Origin: Paenibacillus terrae
Lineage (GTDB): Bacteria; Bacillota; Bacilli; Paenibacillales; Paenibacillaceae
DNA length: 64,000 bases
Direction of reading: 5' to 3'
NCBI RefSeq assembly: GCF_000943545.1
Contig: NZ_JTHP01000003.1
Span: forward strand, 124,001 to 188,000
Shown: in pieces, positions 16,229 to 24,915 of the stretch
Numbering within the stretch: the stretch's first letter is position 1
Layout: every line of letters begins with the position of its first letter
The notes under the pieces: model-generated
The model's database searches: none
Seen by the model: only the letters and a program-made list of their open reading frames with translations
Told to the model about the DNA's origin: nothing
Translations under genes and position numbers: made by a program

Positions 16229-16555
16229 TCAATAATCTGAGCTATTGTAATGTGCCTTTGCTTCCAGAACACTTACCTCATCGAATACACGATACATTGC
16301 GCCTATCACACTTTTAATCTCTTTCTCGTAGAAATTCAACCTTTCCATTGCCATGATTGCATAGCCCATAGCAACATTGTTTGACCATTCATGGAAACCG
16401 AATATAGATGTTTGTTCATAACCAGCCTTGTATGCTTCAGCTAATCGTTTCTCTATATCATCCAGCAGATTAATTTGAGCAGCGTTGACACCATTAGGAA
16501 AGTAACGACGTTCAATCTCTATACGCTGTGACATTGGAAATGGTACTTGTGTCAT
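16229..16555 (-). CDS. Hypothetical protein, 108 residues (module A)
   Basis: ATG 16555 with AAAAAGGAGG upstream. Soluble, mostly helical, with INLLDDIEKRLAEAYKAGY and YAIMAMERLNFYEKEIKSV. No family recognised. It is third in the leftward unit after the 216- and 149-residue genes, and immediately before the iteron array. Confidence 0.55.
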   Translation of the reverse strand: MTQVPFPMSQRIEIERRYFPNGVNAAQINLLDDIEKRLAEAYKAGYEQTSIFGFHEWSNNVAMGYAIMAMERLNFYEKEIKSVIGAMYRVFDEVSVLEAKAHYNSSDY

Positions 16556-16641
16556 GCAAATATCCTCCTTTTTTATTGTTAATACGTTGTTAGGTGATTA
16601 ATATGTTGAATGGTTTGTGTATTTACCAGCCATTTGTACGG

Positions 16642-17091
16642 TTAGGCGAACAATGCAATTTTCGTCATAGAAGAATACTTGCCCTGCTCTACGTAGGTAT
16701 TATAAATGCGTTCAGGATCATCACATGTGAAACGTTCCATCTTCCAGTCATGCGCTGGTTCTTGGAACAACTTTTCGAATGCGGCTTTCTTATCACGATA
16801 GTAATCATGTACGAAAGTGAATTTATCAGTATAGCTATGTGCGTTCACATCTTCTTTCCACATTTTCACGATCAAGGAAAAAGGCGAATCTTCATACAAC
16901 ATCCGATTAGCAAACTCGTTCATACGTGAAACAGACTTAAGGTGGAATCTCATCAGGTCGATAAGGATAACGGCTGTAGGCTTGATTTCAAATTCGATCA
17001 GCAGTTGTTCAAATACAGCGTTCATGGCAGACACCTCTTTGTTGTTAGTGGTGGATTGAGTTGGTTGCAGTTTTCTCAGTGCGATTGTCAT
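16642..17091 (-). CDS. Hypothetical protein, 149 residues (module A)
   Basis: ATG 17091 with GGAAG upstream; an internal ATG at 17025 (MNAVFEQLLIEFEIKP) with GAGGTG is an alternative. Soluble and helical with KPTAVILIDLMRFHLK and FVHDYYRDKKAAFEKLF. Unknown function. It lies 45 bases after the 216-residue gene. Confidence 0.55.
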   Translation of the reverse strand: MTIALRKLQPTQSTTNNKEVSAMNAVFEQLLIEFEIKPTAVILIDLMRFHLKSVSRMNEFANRMLYEDSPFSLIVKMWKEDVNAHSYTDKFTFVHDYYRDKKAAFEKLFQEPAHDWKMERFTCDDPERIYNTYVEQGKYSSMTKIALFA

Positions 17092-17136
17092 ATATGTATC
17101 TTCCCCATTCGGTTTATAATTGTGTCATGTGACACA

Positions 17137-17787
17137 TTAGCAGCCACAAGCCATATTCATAGCTTCATCCTCAGCACGCTCAATCGCCTGAATAAAAGGC
17201 ATCAAAGGTTCATCATGTTTGTACTGGATAATCTTCTCAGCATTACCTCCAGCGTCACGCCATTCCCAATATGCGATGATATCAATGGATTGTAGGAAAT
17301 ACATAGTCAGAGCTTCCACGGGATTTACACTGTACAATTGCATAAAGTGTTCATCTGTCAGTTGATCATGCTGGAGGTATTCATCTTTCATTTGATGGAG
17401 TAAAAGAAATCTACTTTCACGATTAACATTGACGATACGACTTACATATTCATTGCGGCGTTCAACTGTGTTCAAGATGATTTGCATGTCATTACGGATA
17501 CGCCAAGCTTCAGGGGAAATATCGAGCATATTGATTAGGGCATTGATGGACAAGTTAGAATTGTACGGTGCTGGCGCAATAATACGAGTCCAATTGTCAT
17601 CATTACCTTGCTCAAACACTTGAATTGCGTCTGAGACATTCAGACCAATAGTTTGCCATTTGCGATTTAAAGCGTCTGTTATGTGGTAATATTGTAGCTC
17701 TTTTTCAGCAGCTTCTTCTTCTGATTCCCATACTTGATTCATGCGTACAATGTCGATGATGGTTATCTCATTAACTTTTTTGGACAT
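17137..17787 (-). CDS. Hypothetical protein, 216 residues (lead gene of module A)
   Basis: ATG 17787 with GAGGAGG upstream. It contains YYHITDALNRKWQTIGLNVSD, ILNTVERRNEYVSRIVNVN and, at the end, PFIQAIERAEDEAMNMACGC. All three blocks reappear, broken by deletions and frameshifts, at 58935-59376. No motif of a known enzyme is visible. It is divergent from an XRE repressor-like gene, which suggests direct control. An intergenic inverted repeat GCGGTTA/TAACCGC (17884-17915) is a candidate operator. Confidence 0.65.
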   Translation of the reverse strand: MSKKVNEITIIDIVRMNQVWESEEEAAEKELQYYHITDALNRKWQTIGLNVSDAIQVFEQGNDDNWTRIIAPAPYNSNLSINALINMLDISPEAWRIRNDMQIILNTVERRNEYVSRIVNVNRESRFLLLHQMKDEYLQHDQLTDEHFMQLYSVNPVEALTMYFLQSIDIIAYWEWRDAGGNAEKIIQYKHDEPLMPFIQAIERAEDEAMNMACGC

Positions 17788-17962
17788 TGGGTATCTTCCT
17801 CCTCAGGAAATTGGTAAAATGACACTAGCGAGTGCCAAAGAAAGTACTTTAAACTCCCTTGCAAAATAACACTATACGCACAGGCGGTTAATTTGCACAA
17901 ATCAATCATAACCGCTTGTACGTATTTTTTCAATAGATTTTTATCTGGAGGATGTCCATTTA

Positions 17963-18178
17963 ATGAGATTAACAATAAAATTGAAAGAAGTAATGAAAGA
18001 AAAAGGAATTACCCAATTGGAATTGGCTAAGAAAGCAAATGTGCGACAAGCTGCAATATCCGAGCTATGTAGAAATGCTCGTGAAGAAGTTAATTTAGCA
18101 ATGCTGACTAGGATAGCAAAAGCATTAAATATTAATGATATATCTGTATTGTTGCAGTTCGAGGAAACAGAAGAATAA
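17963..18178 (+). CDS. XRE-family HTH regulator (module A)
   Basis: 71 residues, a single Cro/CI-type domain: LKEVMKEKGITQLELAKKA, ANVRQAAISELCRN and a C-terminal LNINDISVLL. ATG 17963 is preceded by GGAGG. Small proteins of this type act as dimeric repressors; the divergent 216-residue gene is the obvious target. Confidence 0.85.
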   Translation: MRLTIKLKEVMKEKGITQLELAKKANVRQAAISELCRNAREEVNLAMLTRIAKALNINDISVLLQFEETEE

Positions 18179-18219
18179 ATCTACATTCCACTAAATTTAA
18201 CTACATAGACACAGCAAAG

Positions 18220-18247
18220 AGCCTAGACATGTTTAGTCATCTAGGCT
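18220..18247 (+). terminator. Hairpin terminator after the XRE gene
   Basis: AGCCTAGA (18220-18227) pairs with TCTAGGCT (18240-18247), followed by TATTTGTT. It may work in both directions between convergent genes. Confidence 0.55.
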
Positions 18248-18361
18248 TATTTGTTGCATATCATAGTCATTATGATATTGGTATTTTAAAGCTGGATTTT
18301 GGCTCTAAAGGAACAAACGTTGATAGTTTAAAATCTACATTTCAGCCAAATATCTAATGAA

Positions 18362-19120
18362 TTATACAAGTTCAATTTTTAGAACGTCTGATGCAGGTAC
18401 TTCCCTACCTTCACCATCAAAACATGTATTGGAGTATACAGAAAACTTTTCATTGTGAATTACTTTGTAAAGATAAAATAAAATTGGTTCTATGACATGG
18501 TAATCGGTATCGTTTGATCTAAAATGTACTATACAGGGAACAGTACTTTGTGAATAAATTTTAAGAAGATCTACTTTATATCTTGATTCAAATGCATGAC
18601 AAATATCTTCGATTATTTCCGGTGATTTAAGGTAATCATGATTTCTTATCTCGCTTGCTCTAAAAGCAACTTCCTTAATCAACATAGCATATGGTCCCCA
18701 ATGCACTGAATTAGATGTTTTAAGTTTGTACAGGTAACCAGAGTGCCCGATATTAGAAATTGTGTTTTTAAAGTCGTTCCAGTTGGTCTCCGAGATGGAG
18801 CCTTTAGCCAACGAATATAAGAACTCCCATAAATGTTCTATTTGACCCCCCAATGGTTTTATAGCTCCCTTGAATTTTTCATTCAAAGGCATTCTTGTTA
18901 GATGAAACCAGTGTATCTCTGTAATTTCCCTTCTATCACTAAATTTTTCATTGAATATCTTATATAAACATCTGTCCCCAGTTTGCTCGTAGTTATTTTT
19001 TTTATAGTATTCATCCATATCAAAATCACGCAAAGTCTTATGAATCTCTTCTGACGAGACATTATAATATTCAGATATGGTTTCTAATGAGGACTCAAAT
19101 GAATTACAATTAATAATCAT
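18362..19120 (-). CDS. Hypothetical protein, 252 residues
   Basis: ATG 19120. Soluble, charged. It includes EITEIHWFHLTRMPLNEKF and a central helical part with LGGQIEHLWEFLYSLAKGS. Not recognised. It follows the methyltransferase-like gene by 39 bases and is likely co-transcribed; the pair may form an accessory system. Confidence 0.5.
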   Translation of the reverse strand: MIINCNSFESSLETISEYYNVSSEEIHKTLRDFDMDEYYKKNNYEQTGDRCLYKIFNEKFSDRREITEIHWFHLTRMPLNEKFKGAIKPLGGQIEHLWEFLYSLAKGSISETNWNDFKNTISNIGHSGYLYKLKTSNSVHWGPYAMLIKEVAFRASEIRNHDYLKSPEIIEDICHAFESRYKVDLLKIYSQSTVPCIVHFRSNDTDYHVIEPILFYLYKVIHNEKFSVYSNTCFDGEGREVPASDVLKIELV

Positions 19121-19159
19121 TATTTTTTCACTACCCTTCTTAATTAAACTTGCATTTTA

Positions 19160-20032
19160 TCATTGATTTTGCAAAACATAGGCGAGGACAATATAGTCTC
19201 TGTCTTCTTCGTCATTGTGTAAGAATTCCCACAGTAGATTAAACATAGTTCTTACTGCAAACATATTAGTGACCTCTGGAGGGACGGCACTGCCTATAAT
19301 GTACAATCCATCCCTATAAAACTGTGGTAAATGACTAAGTACTAAGTTCAGATTACTCCAGTCACCTTTAATAATTTCGCTTACAGGTTTTGTTGCTGGA
19401 CTGATCTCACCAGTGATATTATTTCGTTTTAGTTCAAGTGTATCAGTCATATGTACAATAACACCATTAGATACAAGTTTATTCTTTAACTGCGAAAACA
19501 ATTTTTGGTGAATTCTTTGCGATAAACCGTGTAAATCCTCACCTAATTTATGAGAAACATTTCCTCCCTGGAATTCATTTGTTCCATAAAAATAACTTGT
19601 TAACAATTGTGTTGAAAAACAACAGTTCACTACTAAATCGTATTTCTTATTAAGTTTTGATAGGTCAATAACAGGTTGAATGTTAGTTGCTTTGTTAATT
19701 AATTCTTTTGCACTTTTCACTTGATTACTTATCCCCGATAAATCAATTATTTCTTTGTTGAATTTATTCTTATCACTAACCCTTGACATAAATCTATCCA
19801 GTGCACTTTCGTCAAGGTCAACAATCGTAATACTATTAAATAAAGATTCAAGCACCTCCACTGGAAGATCGTTACCGTTCCCCACTCCAAGCAAAAGCAG
19901 ATTCCCATTGTTGACTCCATAGCGTTCAATGCATGTCTGAATCACTTGCCCAATAGACCTTCTATATTGAGCCCATTCTTCCCATCTATCTTTTGTATCA
20001 AAATTCATCAGAGCAAGTTGTGTAGATACCAT
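19160..20032 (-). CDS. SAM-dependent methyltransferase-like protein
   Basis: 290 residues from ATG 20032. LLLLGVGNGNDLPVEVL is a class I methyltransferase motif I, followed by ITIVDLDESALDRFM (motif II with acidic residue) and YDLVVNCCFSTQLL. The N-terminus carries EEWAQYRRSIGQVIQTC. Substrate unknown. It precedes the 252-residue gene. Confidence 0.6.
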   Translation of the reverse strand: MVSTQLALMNFDTKDRWEEWAQYRRSIGQVIQTCIERYGVNNGNLLLLGVGNGNDLPVEVLESLFNSITIVDLDESALDRFMSRVSDKNKFNKEIIDLSGISNQVKSAKELINKATNIQPVIDLSKLNKKYDLVVNCCFSTQLLTSYFYGTNEFQGGNVSHKLGEDLHGLSQRIHQKLFSQLKNKLVSNGVIVHMTDTLELKRNNITGEISPATKPVSEIIKGDWSNLNLVLSHLPQFYRDGLYIIGSAVPPEVTNMFAVRTMFNLLWEFLHNDEEDRDYIVLAYVLQNQ

Positions 20033-20094
20033 TTATTTGTGCCTCCATGATTAAAGTGAATTTTAATTCCTGAATACTTATACTTTGTGATTGG

Positions 20095-20334
20095 TTAATG
20101 CCCTCATCAAAAAATCCTCTGCGTTGCGCTGCAAACAATGTCTTGTACGTATTCTTACGTCCCACTGGGGTTATGCATGTAAACTCACGCAAGAAATGCT
20201 CAAAAAAGTATTTCACTTCATTAGGAAATCTTTGTCATCTGTATCTGTATTGCTTCGTAGTATGTACGAGCGACCACAAAGCCATCTGGACAGTCTCTGA
20301 GGTCGTCTACGTAAAGGTTAATTTTATTTGCCAT
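20095..20334 (-). pseudogene. Broken cyclic-phosphate-processing receiver (cREC) gene
   Basis: The 5' part, ATG 20334 to TAA 20221, encodes MANKINLYVDDLRDCPDGF and stops after 37 residues. The next frame (from 20216) carries the matching C-terminal part, VKYFFEHF then TPVGRKNTYKTLFAAQRRGFF. Full-length cREC-type proteins join these through a segment with a conserved aspartate loop, which is missing here. So an internal deletion and a frame change have destroyed the gene. Confidence 0.6.
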
Positions 20335-20358
20335 TATACACCTCATTCAATAAATATT

Positions 20359-20838
20359 TTAATCGAAACCTTGCACTTCAATTGCAATCAATCTGTCATA
20401 GTCATCTCTAAATCTGATAATCAATGTTCCAATATCATGTTCAATTGAATCCAACTTTTCCTTCGTAATAATTTCTCTTGTGATCAGTCTATCTAATGGG
20501 CCATCTTTTTTTATAAACAATTCTATAGCATCAAGACGGAATTCAGCTTTCACTATAATATAATTACTTAGATTGCTATTCGACTGAATATACTTAAGTT
20601 TTTTTAAATGGAAATTGTTTATTTGTCCAACAAGACAGTCAAATTTGCGTTTCGCTTTCTTTTTAAGAAGAAGCACATAAAGAACAGATCCCCCACATAT
20701 TAAAAAAAGATATATAAAGGCTGCCCAGAGTGAGCCACTTCCAAGGACAATTCCAATTGACGGAACGATCAAAAAGACAAACACTAGTCCTTCATTCGCA
20801 CTTATATTTACAGGCCCTCCACCAAATCGACCAATCAT
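20359..20838 (-). CDS. Two-span membrane protein, about 159 residues
   Basis: I choose ATG 20838 (MIGRFGGGPVNIS), with GAGAGGG upstream, over 20928. Two adjacent membrane spans: LVFVFLIVPSIGIVLG and LWAAFIYLFLICGGSVLYVL. A cytoplasmic domain follows with IIVKAEFRLDAIELFI and a C-terminal TLIIRFRDDYDRLIAIEV. Unknown role. It partners the repeat protein upstream by position. Confidence 0.5.
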   Translation of the reverse strand: MIGRFGGGPVNISANEGLVFVFLIVPSIGIVLGSGSLWAAFIYLFLICGGSVLYVLLLKKKAKRKFDCLVGQINNFHLKKLKYIQSNSNLSNYIIVKAEFRLDAIELFIKKDGPLDRLITREIITKEKLDSIEHDIGTLIIRFRDDYDRLIAIEVQGFD

Positions 20839-20881
20839 AGCCCTCTCACCCTTCAGAAAATCTTCGTGATAAACACATTTT

Positions 20882-21316
20882 TTATCGAATATTTTTAACT
20901 TTAATCGACTGTTGTACACCATCAACATTTAGTCTATCTCCGCTTTGTGAGGCATAAATAATTACATTTGGTCTATAAGCATAGTGGTATAAATAGTTAT
21001 ACTCATCTTGCTGCCAAATTTGGCCGTTTGTTAATTCAAACTTAGTATCTCCTGACCAACCCTCAAAAATATTATTTATTTGACACTCTATTACGTCATT
21101 TACTCTTTTAACAGCTATTCGATCATTCATGCCTTCAACTTCAAGATAATATACATTGTTTTCCTCTACTACTCTTGCTTTGGGACGATATGCATATTTG
21201 TATCTGTATGCATAACTCGACTGAATCCAATAGTGATTAGCCCCCAATTTAAATAGTGTTTCCCCGTTCCATCCGTAAAATGCACCATTAATATAACTAT
21301 CTACAATAACATTAAT
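20882..21316 (-). CDS. Two-repeat YHYAYRP-type protein with apparent ATT start
   Basis: The protein consists of two matching units: GAFYGWNGETLFKLGANHYW, then YAYRYKYAYRPKARV, and again FEGWSGDTKFELTNGQIW, then YLYHYAYRPNVIIY. The first unit is cut if TTG 21247 is used. The frame stays open to a stop at 21338-21340 and holds no ATG, GTG, TTG or CTG upstream of 21247. A strong AGGAGG at 21325-21330 is eight bases from an in-frame ATT at 21316. So translation seems to begin at ATT (or ACG 21319). I know this repeat from Clostridium and Paenibacillus proteins of unknown role. Confidence 0.6.
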   Translation of the reverse strand: MNVIVDSYINGAFYGWNGETLFKLGANHYWIQSSYAYRYKYAYRPKARVVEENNVYYLEVEGMNDRIAVKRVNDVIECQINNIFEGWSGDTKFELTNGQIWQQDEYNYLYHYAYRPNVIIYASQSGDRLNVDGVQQSIKVKNIR

Positions 21317-21366
21317 CGTAATCGCCTCCTTTTTAAGCTAGCCATTTTATATGAAATTCGCTCTTG

Positions 21367-22908
21367 TTAGAGTGTTTTCCAATCGTCATAATATGCATCC
21401 ATTGTAATTGGCATTACGAACTTATCTCCCTGAGTCTTTGATCTAATTTGTTCCTCTCTATTAACTAATAAAGATAGCAAAATAATTGCCTCACGAGAGT
21501 ATTTCATCAATTCCAATGTCGCGGATTTAAAATCTATAAGATGTACTGACTGGGCAAGGGTATCTTTGAAACTGTCGGTTCTGTGAATAAACGGATCGTG
21601 GATTTTAAGGTAGCGATGTTCCAAAGCATTTCTTATTCCAGATAAAACCTCGATAGATGGGTCTAGATATTTATGTTTAACCTGCTTTTTTGCAATATCT
21701 TTACATAGCCAATAAAACCCTATTCCCGGAAAATTATAAGTATCCTGGTCAGTTATTCGCTTTTTTAAATCAATCTTAAAATCATATCCCTGCCGTCCAA
21801 ATTTTTTATTCTGCCAAATTGATTTATAAGATACATCTTGTTCTTTTATCCCTATATCAAAGTAATCATTAATAAAATAAGCTATTCTATCAAATATTGA
21901 GTATAGACTCCTATATCCAAATTTTATTTTCTCAATTCCAATACCATAAATAGGATAATCCAATGTGTTATATATAAAAACTTCTTTATCTGAAAAATGC
22001 GGGGTATTATCATTAATTCCTTCATAAATCATAAATCTTGCAGATACATATTCTTGTTTTAACTGATTAAACAATCCATGATATTTAGGGCCTATATTTA
22101 TGTCTGTTACAATATCGGGGAGATGGAGGCAGTCACTTGCAACCATTGATACATTGAAATAATCGTTTAATGTATTCAAAAATAAATTATTATCTAGACA
22201 CCATTTTCTATAATCTTGTTCTTGCTCAGTTGTGCCTAGTGAAAATTCATCAAAAATATTCTGGCTTACCCAATCTCTTATGCGCTCAACTTCAATATTG
22301 AAGGATCTTCGTGCATGATCATCTAAATCGGGACTATCTAGAGCTTTGAGTAGTAACTGCTGTGCTTCATTAAGCAAAACTTGTTTATGTCCATCATCAT
22401 AATCATATTGAGCATATGTTATTAACTTTAACCCCATATTTGCTATAGCCATTGGAAAACCTTGTGAAACTCCGAACTTTAGTTGATCAATTGACTTAAT
22501 CAAACGTCCACTGCTATATAATTCATTGGCATAGTTTGTAGCGGTCATTAACAAATAGCTAGAATAATGAAGCTCATCTTCCTCTGTTGCAGAATCCCAT
22601 TGTTTCTTATCATTTTTATACATATTAAAAAGCTCTAAAGATATCCTAAATAAATACAAACTTAACTCAAACTCTTCTTCATTGTTTTTCTCATCTGAAT
22701 ATTCCAGTAGTCCTTTATAAATTAGCCCAATTTTGTTTCCTTGAGATGTTGCTCCATGATAAGCGATTATTGCCTTCTCAAGATCATTATATTCGGATGA
22801 ATTTACATGTCCAAGGCATTCTTCTACTATCGTTTCTAGTGTTTGAATATCTTGATCGTCAAACGCTTTATCTGCCCTAATAGCAATGCTAAGCACATTT
22901 GAATTCAT
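21367..22908 (-). CDS. LA2681-like HEPN protein
   Basis: 513 residues from ATG 22908 with GAGGAGG upstream. The N-terminal 230 residues are helical and TPR-like (ATNYANELYSSGRLIKSIDQL). The C-terminal half has YSIFDRIAYFINDYFDIG and VLSGIRNALEHRYLKIHD; RNALEH is an Rx4H motif as in the HEPN domain of LA2681-type proteins. HEPN proteins of this type are proposed ribonucleases in stress and phage defence. Activity is inferred from the motif. Confidence 0.65.
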   Translation of the reverse strand: MNSNVLSIAIRADKAFDDQDIQTLETIVEECLGHVNSSEYNDLEKAIIAYHGATSQGNKIGLIYKGLLEYSDEKNNEEEFELSLYLFRISLELFNMYKNDKKQWDSATEEDELHYSSYLLMTATNYANELYSSGRLIKSIDQLKFGVSQGFPMAIANMGLKLITYAQYDYDDGHKQVLLNEAQQLLLKALDSPDLDDHARRSFNIEVERIRDWVSQNIFDEFSLGTTEQEQDYRKWCLDNNLFLNTLNDYFNVSMVASDCLHLPDIVTDINIGPKYHGLFNQLKQEYVSARFMIYEGINDNTPHFSDKEVFIYNTLDYPIYGIGIEKIKFGYRSLYSIFDRIAYFINDYFDIGIKEQDVSYKSIWQNKKFGRQGYDFKIDLKKRITDQDTYNFPGIGFYWLCKDIAKKQVKHKYLDPSIEVLSGIRNALEHRYLKIHDPFIHRTDSFKDTLAQSVHLIDFKSATLELMKYSREAIILLSLLVNREEQIRSKTQGDKFVMPITMDAYYDDWKTL

Positions 22909-22959
22909 TTACGAACTATCCTCCTCTTATATCTTTTCTAATAACAAGTCATTTTACGG

Positions 22960-23103
22960 CTATTTTCTCAAATCTTTTTCAGTATAATATTTAAAACCGC
23001 CACCATTTTCTAACTTCACAGTGTATCAGTAATCACGATACTCATATATCATTCCTTTTCCATCCGGTGTAATAACAACTTCCCCCACCACATATCTGTT
23101 CAC
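22960..23103 (-). pseudogene. Small gene interrupted by an in-frame TGA
   Basis: AGGAGG then GTG at 23103 starts a frame of 47 codons, MNRYVVGEVVITPDGKGM... that hits TGA at 23026-23028 after 25 codons and goes on as YTVKLENGGGFKYYTEKD. The two halves read as one KOW/SH3-like small protein with a Trp codon expected at the stop. Point nonsense mutation is the simplest view; stop-codon readthrough cannot be excluded. Confidence 0.5.
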
Positions 23104-23145
23104 TATTTAACCTCCTTCGATTTTAGATCAAATGAAATAGTTATT

Positions 23146-24486
23146 TCAATTGATCTCATACCTTAAAAAGAGCTTACTAAAAAAATCAAATACCATTTTA
23201 TCTACACTGTTTTCATTTATAAATTCAAATCCTCCGAATCTGAAAACTTCATACCCTAAAAGTCTAAGATCTCTATCAGCTTTCATCATCTCAGCATATT
23301 TCTTAGGGTTTGGTTTATTATCCTCAGAAGAATAGTGTTGTTTACCATCAATCTCGATTACGATTCGAACGTTATTTGGTAATAGCAATAAAAAGTCCAT
23401 TCGTTGTCTCACTAAGCGTGTTTCATTCGGTACTATTTTAGTAACATAGGGGTCATAATGAAGATATACCTGAGGTATCAAAGCAGGTAAACTATTACCC
23501 ATTCTTTCTCTAAAGTGCTTGAAATAAAATTTAAAAAAGTTTCTTTCTGGCCCTTTATCTAATGACCTAATCAAACGCTTGTACATCGCTCGTTCAACAT
23601 TTATTCCTTGCTCCTCAGATTGCTTATCTCCCCACCAAGTTACTAATTCTCTCCACAATAATCCTTCCAAAATTGGCAGATCATACACTAGACAAAACTC
23701 TTGATTTTTAACTATAGCTATCTCATTGTTAATCGAATCGCTTATAACAATTTCAGGTTTAGGGCCATCTGCAGCGAATATAAGATTTTTAAATTCTCCT
23801 TTAACACCTTTAGTAGTTTTTATAATGGTGTATAATGGATAACCTGATATCTGTGAGGTCACTTGCATTTTGTATCCATCTTTAACTAAATGATAATTCA
23901 ATTTTTCAATAAATTGAGGATCAACCTCGCTTCTGACACGCGGATGGACAATTTGTTCTGTGAAACGAATGAATTTTTCATCTGTAATATTATAAATCTC
24001 AAGAACATCTTCAAATAATTCTTGAAATGACCAATCATCATTTGCTATCATGTGCTGAGTTATGTCCCCAGTTGCATTAAAAAACCTCGAATCTGTTGAA
24101 GTCATGGAATCTAAATCCCATGTTCTCTTCAGAAAGTCAATTAAATTCATATCACCTTCAATGTACCCTAGCGACAATATTTCTTTCACAATGTTTTTTC
24201 TTGTTATCTGTGTGATATTAAATATTCCCCTTGGAGAGATCGTATTTAGCATTCTATTTAAATCAACAGAATTATAATCTTTTGCCACTCTCTTGGCTAA
24301 ATCAATTAGAAATAATTGATCTTTACCTCTTAGTCTACGTTCTACATATTTAGACTTACCCGCAAAGGCCTCGCTTTCTTCACCATCGTCTAAGCCGTAA
24401 CTAGAACAGATGTCTGGTATATCGTATGATTTCACCTCAGATGCTAGAAAAGATGCTATATGTTGAACTAACTCTATATGATTCAT
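23146..24486 (-). CDS. AbiJ-like protein with C-terminal PD-(D/E)XK domain
   Basis: 446 residues from ATG 24486 with GAGGTG upstream. The N-terminal 60 residues (IASFLASEVKSYDIPDICSSY; LDDGEESEAFAGKSKYVE) match what I recall as the AbiJ-NTD3 pattern of abortive-infection proteins. The C-terminal part reads QRMDFLLLLPNNVRIVIEIDGKQHY, then DRDLRLLGYEVFRFGGFE, a DUF559/Vsr-like nuclease core with D and ExDGK. A phage-triggered nuclease effector is likely. Confidence 0.65.
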   Translation of the reverse strand: MNHIELVQHIASFLASEVKSYDIPDICSSYGLDDGEESEAFAGKSKYVERRLRGKDQLFLIDLAKRVAKDYNSVDLNRMLNTISPRGIFNITQITRKNIVKEILSLGYIEGDMNLIDFLKRTWDLDSMTSTDSRFFNATGDITQHMIANDDWSFQELFEDVLEIYNITDEKFIRFTEQIVHPRVRSEVDPQFIEKLNYHLVKDGYKMQVTSQISGYPLYTIIKTTKGVKGEFKNLIFAADGPKPEIVISDSINNEIAIVKNQEFCLVYDLPILEGLLWRELVTWWGDKQSEEQGINVERAMYKRLIRSLDKGPERNFFKFYFKHFRERMGNSLPALIPQVYLHYDPYVTKIVPNETRLVRQRMDFLLLLPNNVRIVIEIDGKQHYSSEDNKPNPKKYAEMMKADRDLRLLGYEVFRFGGFEFINENSVDKMVFDFFSKLFLRYEIN

Positions 24487-24648
24487 TTTTCACCTCGAAA
24501 TCTGAATAATGATGAAATAAACCTTTAATAATAGGAACAATATACCATATATCAGCACACGTTCGAGTATAAATTTTTTGATTCCTTACACTTTACAATG
24601 ACATACTCCTTAGACGCTCTCACGTTCGTTCTAAAGCTGTTATTCACG

Positions 24649-24861
24649 TTATGAATATGGAAGTCTCAAAATTCCAGTAACTCTCACCTGTGTTGTCTTA
24701 ACGCTCTCTTTTGAGCTTATCTCATTTACTATACTCTCCTGCTGATATTCGTAATCTTTCAATCTAATTTCATAATTCATAGTTGCAGTTTTTTTCTCCA
24801 TAACAAACTTTCCAAAGCCATTGTTACGAAGAATGCTATACCGTACAATCATTTTGCCCAT
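24649..24861 (-). CDS. Island-end small gene fused in frame to truncated cpaF
   Basis: ATG 24861 (MGKMIVRYSILRNN) or 24867 follows AAGGAG at 24871-24877, so this 70-residue protein has its own ribosome site although it reads in frame with the broken cpaF. It contains VMEKKTATMNYEIRLKDYEY and ends VRVTGILRLPYS. It is the last gene before the island junction. In SPbeta-like elements the gene at this place is often the recombination directionality factor, but I see no family match. Confidence 0.45.
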   Translation of the reverse strand: MGKMIVRYSILRNNGFGKFVMEKKTATMNYEIRLKDYEYQQESIVNEISSKESVKTTQVRVTGILRLPYS

Positions 24862-24889
24862 AAACATCTGTCTCCTTTTTAATAACCTT

Positions 24890-24915
24890 TTAATAGATTT
24901 GTCATGTAACATATC
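24890..24915. mobile_element. Right junction of the genomic island inside cpaF
   Basis: The cpaF frame follows the family through GEVRGSEALDML (codon ending 24907) and then loses all similarity (HDKSIKRLLKRR) where relatives continue with Gln-Ala-Met-Asn-Thr-Gly-His. Base composition also falls sharply left of this point. The insertion therefore lies at about 24904-24907. The opposite junction with the rest of cpaF is outside the window. Site-specific integration by a large recombinase is inferred. Confidence 0.65.

Noticed and set aside
17763-17975. Minus-strand 70-codon ORF between the XRE gene and the 216-residue gene
   Set aside because: It spans the divergent promoter region and overlaps the ribosome sites of both real genes.
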